From assembly GCA_963596435.1 (NCBI GenBank), contig CAVBMG010000060.1, positions 1 through 21,223 of the forward strand: 21,223 nt of DNA, read 5' to 3'. Position 1 is the stretch's first letter, and every line of letters begins with the position of its first letter. A program made the translations under genes and the position numbers. The notes beneath the pieces were generated by a model, which saw only the letters and a list, made by a program, of their open reading frames with translations, searched no databases and was not told the DNA's origin. This document shows, piece by piece, positions 15,531 through 21,223 of the stretch. The DNA comes from COE1 sp963596435 (GTDB taxonomy: Bacteria > Bacillota > Clostridia > Lachnospirales > Lachnospiraceae).

Positions 15531-15602
15531 TTGCGGTAGCAGGAATCGAACCTGCGACCTCCTGGGTATGAGCCAGGTGAGCTGCCGCTGCTCTATCCCG
15601 CC
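15531..15602 (-). tRNA. tRNA with CAU anticodon, initiator-like
   Basis: A complete cloverleaf of 72 bases without encoded CCA. D stem GAGC/GCTC with G18-G19 in the loop, anticodon stem CCTGG/CCAGG with loop CTCATAC (anticodon CAT), five-base variable loop AGGTC, T arm GCAGG-TTCGATT-CCTGC. The acceptor stem GGCGGGA / TACCGCA has two G-A mismatches, at 1-72 and 6-67. An unpaired 1-72 position and A11-U24 are marks of bacterial initiator tRNA, but the three G-C pairs at 29-31 are only partly present (T-A at 29-41). It could therefore read as Met, initiator Met or, if modified at C34, Ile. It lies between a terminator and the scaffold gene. Confidence 0.9.
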
Positions 15603-15610
15603 GTAACAAT

Positions 15611-15668
15611 AAAAAAGCGCCGTATAGTTATTCTTAGTTAAGAATTCACTATTCGGCGCTTAGGCTCT
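15611..15668 (-). terminator. Long terminator hairpin with AGAGCC flank, before the tRNA
   Basis: Minus-strand outer stem AGCGCCG / CGGCGCT (15616-15622 with 15654-15660), continued by ATAGT/ACTAT and TAAGAAT/ATTCTTA arms, then TTTTTT. It spans the stop codon of the zinc-ribbon gene (15638-15640). Outside its 5' arm stands AGAGCC (GGCTCT at 15663-15668 on plus), as at two other hairpins of the operon. Confidence 0.85.
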
Positions 15669-15799
15669 ATTGTAATTATTGATTCCTGTTTACATTTCTT
15701 GCAGTACCCAGGGAAATTAATGATTGTGGTATCCTTCCTATACTTTATCATCTTGGGAAAACCACAGTTTGGACACGGGTACCAGCATTCCGCATTCAA
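15638..15799 (-). CDS. Small zinc-ribbon protein, KTR type
   Basis: Encodes 53 residues with a TTG start: (M)NAECWYPCPNCGFPKMIKY, then RKDTTIINFPGYCKKCKQES and IITIEPKRRIVNS. Two Cys pairs, CPNC and CKKC, spaced by about 21 residues, form a zinc ribbon. The frame K(M)I(K)xRxDTxIxNFPxYCxKCKQExIIxI follows the cysteine-rich KTR domain family found in many Clostridia and streptococcal phages and mobile elements. Its function is not known; nucleic acid binding is a guess from the fold. AGAGGGTG lies upstream at a fair distance. The gene sits alone between two terminators, and the second hairpin covers its end. Too short for most gene callers. Confidence 0.72.
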   Translation of the reverse strand: MNAECWYPCPNCGFPKMIKYRKDTTIINFPGYCKKCKQESIITIEPKRRIVNS

Positions 15800-15856
15800 T
15801 TATGACACCCTCTTCTTTTTGCAACCCATGAACTTGTTACAATTTAAGCGTACCAT
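15800..15856 (-). CDS. Possible 18-residue leader peptide before the KTR gene
   Basis: ATG followed by codons for MVRLNCNKFMGCKKKRVS, ending in TAA directly before the TTG of the zinc-ribbon gene (TAATTG). The close join suggests translational coupling, and the Cys/Lys content is like its neighbour's, so it might also be the broken-off start of a longer zinc protein. No clear ribosome binding site. Weak call. Confidence 0.3.
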   Translation of the reverse strand: MVRLNCNKFMGCKKKRVS

Positions 15857-15920
15857 TTCTGCTTTTAAAGTCAATTATTTTTTTAATTTTCTTCTCATTT
15901 GTGTATATCTATGTCATAAA

Positions 15921-15949
15921 ATAAAAAATCCACCACATTATTGTGATGG
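15921..15949 (-). terminator. Intrinsic terminator after the tandem structured RNAs
   Basis: Minus-strand CCATCACA, loop ATAA, TGTGGTGG: eight base pairs with one wobble (15930-15937 with 15942-15949), followed by ATTTTTTATTTT. It lies 33 bases downstream of the second RNA copy and would define a 3' end for those RNAs, or stop the packaging/portal transcript. Confidence 0.82.
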
Positions 15950-15981
15950 TAACAAGATAAATATCTGTGCTATAAGCAAAA

Positions 15982-16067
15982 AACTACCTGGCAGGCGTCG
16001 CCTCTCCTGCATCTCTTTTGACCCATAGGGTGCGTGGTTGCAACGAATTTTACCACCTCAGATAATC
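15982..16067 (-). ncRNA. Structured RNA, copy A (downstream copy)
   Basis: An 86-base element. P1: GATTATCTG with CAGGTAGTT (16067-16059 with 15990-15982; three wobbles). Then AG, P2: GTGGT...ACCAC around the loop AAAATTCGT; P3: ACCC-TAT-GGGT; the single strand AAGAGATGC overlapping P4; P4: GCAGG...CCTGC around AGAGGCGACG. The same order occurs in copy B. The element is more GC-rich than its surroundings and has no open frame. I cannot name the family from memory; tandem phage RNA motifs in Rfam (for example DRUM) should be compared. Confidence 0.75.
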
Positions 16068-16081
16068 ATTTTTATATAGAC

Positions 16082-16171
16082 TGACCTCTTTGGCGAGCGT
16101 GCCTACTCTCGCATCTCTTGATAACCATTTCTGGTGTGTGGCGACACGAATTTTCCACCTCAAAGAGATCA
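16082..16171 (-). ncRNA. Structured RNA, copy B (upstream copy)
   Basis: A 90-base element, 14 bases before copy A. P1 is eleven base pairs: TGATCTCTTTG with CAAAGAGGTCA (one wobble). P2: GTGG...CCAC around AAAATTCGTGTCG; P3: ACCA-GAAA-TGGT with a GNRA-type loop; AAGAGATGC; P4: GCGAG...CTCGC around AGTAGGCACG. Compared with copy A, loop and junction sequences are conserved while stems change in a compensatory way (P1 widely; P3 A-T to C-G; P4 at two pairs), which supports a real RNA structure. It begins 28 bases past the minor capsid stop codon. Confidence 0.75.
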
Positions 16172-16198
16172 CTCTATTTTATGAATAATATAGCATTT

Positions 16199-17983
16199 CT
16201 ATTCTCTTTTGTAAAGAATTTCCTTATTTCTCAAATATTTATTCCATGTTCTTTCGTTGATATTTAAGAACGTAATAACTGAATTTTTAAAAGCAGGATC
16301 ATCCCCAGATGTCTTAATTCTGAGTACAAGTTGAAATTTCTTGCCATCTTCTATAATCTCTTTCAATATTGTTGCAGTATTGGGCTTATTAGCTTTTATA
16401 ATATAATCTGGTTCTTCTATAATCTGTGGAATATATGAACAAAATCTCTCATAATCATCGGGATGGCGTTCTTTGACATGTTTTATTCTCTCATCTGTAA
16501 TTATAACCTCATCCGTTCTAATATCCTCGGTTATGCACTTATATATTTCTCGATCGATTTTACCTACTCTATGCACTTCAATATTTCCTTTATCTTCTGA
16601 TATATTCATATTATCAGATTGTGATGGTTCTGCAACTGTTTTCTTTCCCTGGATAACAGACATTTCATAATCTTTCCACGCCTGTGTCTTCTTAATGTTG
16701 GAACTTCCTGCATCATAACGGATATTGTTATACTTCTCAGGTACTTTATATTTTTTACAAAAATCTTCATATTCTCGTATCTTAGTCTTAATCTTGCGAT
16801 TTACCTGTGCTGTGTCCATTTGCAGCTTGCTCATGGCTTCCCTTTCACGTTTTAATGCCCGGATTCCTCTTTCCATGGCTCTCTGCTTCTGGGTCAGTGC
16901 ATAGTAATCATACATTTTTCCGTTTATTTCTACTTGGGGTGGTACTTCTTCTTTTGCAAAATCATTCAACTGACTGCTGCCCTCATGCCACACATAATAC
17001 GTATGTCGGCAATTATACCCTAGAAAGCCTAGTGGATCATTCTCATGTGCATCATCAATGCTATAACCTGTAGCCTCCCACATGTCTTTTATCTCCGTCT
17101 GTCCGATCCTGTCAGCTTCTTTGGTATAATCATGTCCCGGCTTTACATAATAGACCTGTCCCTGCCACGACTCATGATTAGCGTGTCCATGTCCTGTGTT
17201 TCTTGCACCAATATGCTCCGATACATATACAAGATTTTCCCCTGATTGAAGGAAATTATTGTCTTTGATCTTATGCGCCAACTGATGCGCTCCTGTCCGT
17301 ACTGCCAGCTTTACACTGATATCGAGCTGTTTACTTCTGCCACTCTTATAATCAATAGTACGCAGCCCACTTTGTGACATATTGTGAATTGCGTCATATG
17401 TAACTTCTTCCTTAGAATATGCCCCACTTGTAAGTTTAATCAGCGCACGATCCAGTTCGCGTTTATATGCATTCTCTATACTCTCAAATCCATATATACC
17501 CTTAAATCCTGTCGTTCGTGTAAGATTTCCCAGTTCTCCGTTCGTCTGCTTGCCAATAGCATCTACCAACTTAGGCAAAAATGAATCATCTGTCAGCGTT
17601 TTTCCTGTCTGTTTCCAGGTCCTGAGATCATCCAGATATGACAGGTCGCCAACATCTGCAAATATCTCTTCTCCTGCCTTTTGCGCCTGTCTTGATATCT
17701 CTCGCAGGTTTTTCTTTACCTGCTTCTGATATTCCAGTGTATTCTTTGCCACTTGCTTCCTGAATTCTGGGTCTGCCCTTAATATCTTCATGGCTTCCTT
17801 ACGGATTCGTGCAGGGCTATAGCCTAGTTCATGCAATGCCTGGGCTTTTATCTCTGCTGTACGTGTATAGGCAAGTGCTTTTTGTATTCTGGCTGCTATG
17901 TCCACTATTACTTCATGTTCAAGATACTGAAATAACGGAACAAGTGCGCTGCTGATATATTCCAGCTGTTCCTCTGTCAGCAT
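16199..17983 (-). CDS. Minor capsid protein (MuF-like) with C-terminal PBECR-type nuclease domain
   Basis: Encodes 594 residues. Residues 1-340 form a portal-associated minor capsid protein of the Phage_min_cap2/MuF-like type, with long N-terminal helices, GHANHESWQGQVYYVKPG at about 266-283 and the signature LGYNCRH at 321-327. A charged coiled-coil linker (365-410) and a disordered stretch follow. Residues about 468-594 are a separate domain: DEVIITDERIKHVKERHPDD, the segment YIPQIIEEPDYIIKANKPN, then LVLRIKTSGDD and NSVITFLNINERTWNKYLRN. This matches the phage-borne Barnase/EndoU/ColicinE5/RelE-like (PBECR) nuclease pattern; H502, H507 and the T/S near 558 and 568 are candidate active residues. 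The end is more AT-rich than the rest. Minor capsid proteins can be ejected with the DNA, so it may act as a delivered RNase; this is inference. Its ATG is one base past the portal stop. Confidence 0.85.
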   Translation of the reverse strand: MLTEEQLEYISSALVPLFQYLEHEVIVDIAARIQKALAYTRTAEIKAQALHELGYSPARIRKEAMKILRADPEFRKQVAKNTLEYQKQVKKNLREISRQAQKAGEEIFADVGDLSYLDDLRTWKQTGKTLTDDSFLPKLVDAIGKQTNGELGNLTRTTGFKGIYGFESIENAYKRELDRALIKLTSGAYSKEEVTYDAIHNMSQSGLRTIDYKSGRSKQLDISVKLAVRTGAHQLAHKIKDNNFLQSGENLVYVSEHIGARNTGHGHANHESWQGQVYYVKPGHDYTKEADRIGQTEIKDMWEATGYSIDDAHENDPLGFLGYNCRHTYYVWHEGSSQLNDFAKEEVPPQVEINGKMYDYYALTQKQRAMERGIRALKREREAMSKLQMDTAQVNRKIKTKIREYEDFCKKYKVPEKYNNIRYDAGSSNIKKTQAWKDYEMSVIQGKKTVAEPSQSDNMNISEDKGNIEVHRVGKIDREIYKCITEDIRTDEVIITDERIKHVKERHPDDYERFCSYIPQIIEEPDYIIKANKPNTATILKEIIEDGKKFQLVLRIKTSGDDPAFKNSVITFLNINERTWNKYLRNKEILYKRE

Positions 17984-17986
17984 ACA

Positions 17987-19381
17987 TTAATCCTCCGGTT
18001 CTTCCTGCTGCCTCTGTTCTTCTTCCTGTTCCTGCTTCTCTTCTACCAGCTGTGTAGCTTCCTCTTCGGTCAAATTGTATGCATCCATCAGGTACCACAC
18101 AGCCAATTTAGGAATATCAAAGGAAATTGCATCATTTCTCTTTCTTTCCAATTCTGCGTCCTTGTCCGTAATATAGCTATCATCAAAATCTACAAGTATA
18201 TCCTGATCCAAATTGAATGATCTTTCCTGAAATGTATTTGCAAACCACATAATAGCTTTACAAATATCCTGTATGTATCGAATAGCTTCTTGTCTCTGCC
18301 TGTTCAATTCCTGCATCTGATCTTGACGTTCGCCAACATATTCAGTTGCTGTGGTAATCTGTCCGTTTTCAAAGCTGTACTTTTTTGTTCCATACCCAAA
18401 GGACATAGATAACAATGATAAAGACAGTTCAAAGGATTTCGTAATCTGTTCTATTCTGATTTCCGGGTTATACTCCTGAATCATACTCTTTTCTTGTGGC
18501 AGTTTTTCTCCTGTAAATACAAATAATTTCTTCTGCTCTGGTGTCAACTTTGGTTTGCCATCTGTACCAAACTCGCAGAGAAGTTCATTCACAAGAATAA
18601 TCTTCTCTGCTTTATCAAGATCTGAAAAGAGAACATTATAACATAAATCAACTGTTTTAAGCACCGGGATAGCATCCCACAACTTAGGCAGTCCATACCC
18701 TTCCATATTGTCCAGATTGTTGACCTCTGCGTTGCGCATAACTGCAAATGGTTTCACGTCCCCTAACTGAACAATGCGCTCACTATCCGGCAACTCTGTG
18801 CCTTTGTCATCGAATATATGTGTTTCTGCCACATACATTCCATTATTGTCTTGTGTAAAAAGAACAAGGGTAATCTGTTTCTTTCCTTTCACCAATGAAC
18901 ACCCTGAAAAAGCTGCTTCTTTTACAATATCGTTCTCTACGGTAAGGGGCATAAAAGCATCTGCTTCCACATAGTTCAATTTGATTGCACCGCCCTGTAC
19001 AGAGCCATTATCCATAAACGTGGCATTATCCAGACGGATATAGCACGCAACTGTACCATCAGCAGAAGTCTTTTCCAGCTGCTTACGGTACTGCGTATTA
19101 AACTCGCTTTCTGACAGCACATCTTTTACAAATTCTGCTTGTGCACCATTACCGGCATTGATTTCCAATATCTCACATAAATTTGCATCGTCAGAGCAGC
19201 ATCTTTTTCCAAAATTCAGTCGATTCAATTCATATGAAATACCATTCACTGTCTTTCTTTTGTGAAAATCCTCAATAATACGATTACTATACCAGTTATC
19301 ACACATCTGTATTACTGTCAACGCATTATCATTAATCGTATAACCTTTTTTCTGCAAAAAATCCTTTACGCATCCTTCCAT
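17987..19381 (-). CDS. Portal protein, SPP1 Gp6 family
   Basis: Encodes 464 residues that assemble as the ring through which DNA enters and leaves the head. Typical parts: an N-terminal helix with NWYSNRIIEDFHKR, a core with LGDVKPFAVMRNAEVNN and GYGLPKLWDAIPVLKTVDLC, YNVLFSDLDKAEKIILVNEL (stem region), and FGYGTKKYSFENGQITTATE with YVGERQDQMQELNRQRQ, the family's conserved crown-side pattern. The C-terminus is acidic and Q/E-rich. It lies between terminase and minor capsid genes, as in SPP1-like phages. AAGGAGAAG lies just before the ATG. Confidence 0.92.
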   Translation of the reverse strand: MEGCVKDFLQKKGYTINDNALTVIQMCDNWYSNRIIEDFHKRKTVNGISYELNRLNFGKRCCSDDANLCEILEINAGNGAQAEFVKDVLSESEFNTQYRKQLEKTSADGTVACYIRLDNATFMDNGSVQGGAIKLNYVEADAFMPLTVENDIVKEAAFSGCSLVKGKKQITLVLFTQDNNGMYVAETHIFDDKGTELPDSERIVQLGDVKPFAVMRNAEVNNLDNMEGYGLPKLWDAIPVLKTVDLCYNVLFSDLDKAEKIILVNELLCEFGTDGKPKLTPEQKKLFVFTGEKLPQEKSMIQEYNPEIRIEQITKSFELSLSLLSMSFGYGTKKYSFENGQITTATEYVGERQDQMQELNRQRQEAIRYIQDICKAIMWFANTFQERSFNLDQDILVDFDDSYITDKDAELERKRNDAISFDIPKLAVWYLMDAYNLTEEEATQLVEEKQEQEEEQRQQEEPED

Positions 19382-19391
19382 GTTCTTCTCC

Positions 19392-20726
19392 TTATCTCTT
19401 CAGGTCTATATACTCTACAAAGTCCAGCCATGTATAGCAAAAGCTGTCCCACCTATCATTAATGTTACCTATATTCTTATCTTCCGGCTGATCTGGATGT
19501 TCTTCATCCCACCTTAAAGATGCAATAGCATGTCTGGTCTGTGTACATCGCTTATTTATTTTTAGACGTCCGCTATTAAAAAGCATATCTACAGTTTTAG
19601 GTCTCTCTGATATCTCATTCTTGCGGCATCCCTTAATGTTCTGATATGGTAATCCTGCTGCCTTGGCGGCACTCCTCAGGCTGTTAATCATAGTAGGGCT
19701 TGCGCTATCCGGTAATATCCAGTCAACACGACCATACTTTTTAATGCACATACTATAAAATTCCACAAACTTATCGCATATCTTCTTACTGTCTATATCT
19801 TCTGACAGGGGCAATCCATCTTCTTCCAGTCCTTTGAAATCGCGGTATCTGTTCTGATACCCTGTAAGATTATATGTTGTCATAGATCCCATACCACCGA
19901 AGTCAATTCCCATTACTATTTTAAAGAATGGAATCTTTAATTTTCCATTTTCATCAAAGATATCTGCATCATCAAATAAATATGGTGTATCATCCTCGGC
20001 AAAATATCTAAATATGATCCCCGATGCAAGTACCCACTTTCCTAATATAAACCGATCATAAAACACTCCTTTGTACATTCGCTCGTATCGTTCGATAATC
20101 TTTGTTGCAAGACTTGGATTGTCCCGCATAGTGAAATGTACCCGAATCAAATTCTTTTCTGTAATCTTATCTATCCATTCAAGTTTTATGTAATGGTCTG
20201 GTCCTTCCGGGTTACAGTTAAACCAATACTTTGAGCCTTCCACTGAGCATCGACCTGTTGCCTGGTTCACGAAAGACTCCGGCATCAGTGCCACTTCGTC
20301 AAAAAACACTCCAGCAAGCGTAATGCCCTGAATCAAATCTTGAGAACCTTCATCTTTGCCGCCAAATAAATAAAAGGTGTTCTCCTTATCTCCCATACGG
20401 ATAACCATGTAATTTTCTGATCGGTGTTCTTCTACTCGATACCCACGGGATAGTAGCATAAGTTTGAGCTGTCCGATCACATTACGGCGCAGTGACTGAA
20501 TTGTCTTACCACAAATAGCAAAGTTCTGACCGTCAAAGGTTGCCATCGCCCACATAATAAACGAAAGTGACATGACCGTAGTCTTTCCTGATCGAATTGA
20601 TCCGTCACATATAATACCGTCTTTATCCTCATATGGGCTCCCAGACATCCACCATTCCAGAACAACTCTCTGCTTATGGCTGAATTGTGTAAACTTAAAT
20701 AATGCCTTACGTTTCAACTGCATCAT
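19392..20726 (-). CDS. Terminase large subunit
   Basis: Encodes about 444 residues: ATPase and nuclease of the DNA packaging motor. Walker A GSIRSGKT at 42-49, Walker B AGVFFDEVALM with D143-E144, and a coupling region after it. The C-terminal RNase H-like nuclease has GIDFGG (D275), ILPDSASP (D340) and NINDRWDSF (D424/D427) as metal-binding candidates. It belongs to the PBSX/SPP1-type group (Terminase_3 and Terminase_6C). The start is uncertain: AAGGAGG directly abuts the first ATG (20726), leaving three bases to the second (20723) and nine to a TTG at 20717. It overlaps the small subunit gene by 20 bases. Confidence 0.95.
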   Translation of the reverse strand: MMQLKRKALFKFTQFSHKQRVVLEWWMSGSPYEDKDGIICDGSIRSGKTTVMSLSFIMWAMATFDGQNFAICGKTIQSLRRNVIGQLKLMLLSRGYRVEEHRSENYMVIRMGDKENTFYLFGGKDEGSQDLIQGITLAGVFFDEVALMPESFVNQATGRCSVEGSKYWFNCNPEGPDHYIKLEWIDKITEKNLIRVHFTMRDNPSLATKIIERYERMYKGVFYDRFILGKWVLASGIIFRYFAEDDTPYLFDDADIFDENGKLKIPFFKIVMGIDFGGMGSMTTYNLTGYQNRYRDFKGLEEDGLPLSEDIDSKKICDKFVEFYSMCIKKYGRVDWILPDSASPTMINSLRSAAKAAGLPYQNIKGCRKNEISERPKTVDMLFNSGRLKINKRCTQTRHAIASLRWDEEHPDQPEDKNIGNINDRWDSFCYTWLDFVEYIDLKR

Positions 20727-21223
20727 CCTCCTTAAAAGTTGCAGCTACATCACAAAGCAGTGCTTCCATAAATCCGTCTGACTCATACTCCGCTGTCTCT
20801 CCGCCCTCTTTTTCAGCTCTTCTACGTTCATATTCTACCTGATATTTCTTACTATCCATATCCGCAGGCAGCGCATACAATTCCTTGATATTCTTCAATG
20901 CACTTGTAACTAACGACAATCCCATTCTGTCTACTGGTCCATTTTCAATTTTTACATTTTCTGTTTCATCAATGACTTCTTTAGTAGGCTTTCCAATAGC
21001 CGTATTGTCTTTATATTCAACTGTCCGTACTTTTTTCTTGCTTTTCACAACATATTGTTCCAGCTCATTTAGCGCCTGCTCTGCCTTATCTGTTGCCAAA
21101 TCCGCAATCTGTAGCAGTCTAGTTATACGATCTGCATCTTTTTCAGACGATTTTTCCAATGCTTTTTGTTGGATGCTTTCCTTATATCTTTTTCTTTTCT
21201 CACTCCATTCATGTTGCATAGAG
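20707..21223 (-). CDS. Terminase small subunit, 5' end outside the window
   Basis: The visible 171 codons hold a tryptophan/charged motif at the very edge (HEWSEKRKRYKES), which in related proteins follows an N-terminal helix-turn-helix, then a helical middle (ADRITRLLQIADLATDKAEQ), and the segment GPVDRMGLSLVTSALKNIKE, typical of small subunits of this group. The frame is open at the edge, and the first visible ATG (21219) falls where an internal W-x-HEW motif would be. I therefore treat it as a partial gene with the DNA-binding part missing. The protein recognises the packaging site and guides the large subunit encoded downstream. Confidence 0.75.
   Translation of the reverse strand, partial: SMQHEWSEKRKRYKESIQQKALEKSSEKDADRITRLLQIADLATDKAEQALNELEQYVVKSKKKVRTVEYKDNTAIGKPTKEVIDETENVKIENGPVDRMGLSLVTSALKNIKELYALPADMDSKKYQVEYERRRAEKEGGETAEYESDGFMEALLCDVAATFKEDDAVET

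Noticed and set aside
15847..15874. Possible promoter (TTGACT, 16 bases, TACGCT with extended TG) before the KTR gene
   Set aside because: The -10 hexamer matches the consensus at only three positions; too weak to list as a feature, though noted as a hypothesis.
15699..16028. Plus-strand open frame of 109 codons across the RNA/KTR island
   Set aside because: It runs antisense through the KTR gene, a terminator and RNA copy A; the peptide has no recognisable pattern and no ribosome binding site.
1..21223. CRISPR array, diversity-generating retroelement, insertion sequence, integrase or att site
   Set aside because: No regularly spaced repeats, reverse transcriptase, transposase or recombinase coding sequence was found on either strand.

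Overview
The window is the late (morphogenesis and lysis) region of a long-tailed, siphovirus-like phage or prophage. Almost every gene is on the minus strand, so transcription runs from high to low coordinates. The modest G+C content, strong AGGAGG-type Shine-Dalgarno sites, occasional TTG starts and the gene families present (SPP1-type portal, Gp20-type scaffold, Gp15 tail protein, KTR zinc ribbon, TcdE-like holin, GH25 lysin) point to a host in the Clostridia, plausibly a gut Lachnospiraceae. No integrase, repressor or att site is visible, so prophage and free phage cannot be told apart.

Layout in order of transcription. Packaging and head: terminase small subunit (cut by the window edge, 21223-20707), terminase large subunit, portal, and a minor capsid protein with a C-terminal nuclease-like domain (17983-16199). 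A 720-bp island then interrupts the head genes. It holds two tandem copies of a structured RNA (16171-16082 and 16067-15982), an intrinsic terminator, a 53-residue zinc-ribbon gene (KTR type), a second long terminator hairpin and a tRNA-CAU gene with initiator-like features (15602-15531). Head genes resume with scaffold, major capsid protein, a small coiled-coil protein, four connector/completion proteins and the major tail protein (15480-11460). The tail module follows: two tail-assembly proteins, a 1043-residue tape measure, a small distal tail protein, a 578-residue tail hub protein and a series of small tail-tip or adsorption proteins (11381-2042). Lysis: TcdE-type holin and GH25 endolysin (1578-234), then a terminator.

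Most neighbouring genes overlap or lie a few bases apart, with Shine-Dalgarno sites inside the preceding gene, so they are probably translated in a coupled way. Six terminator-like hairpins face the minus-strand transcript, five of them inside the gene series. Three share an extra AGAGCC flank and sit at module borders. This suggests stepwise attenuation or antitermination, with the tandem RNAs as candidate cis-acting elements.

The most interesting items are the tandem structured RNA with compensatory changes between copies (15982-16171); a probable invertible cassette at the tail-tip locus, where two convergent C-terminal coding segments of almost equal length are bounded by an 11-bp inverted repeat in the same reading phase (1708-2334); the nuclease-like domain fused to the minor capsid protein; and the initiator-like tRNA inside the structural operon.
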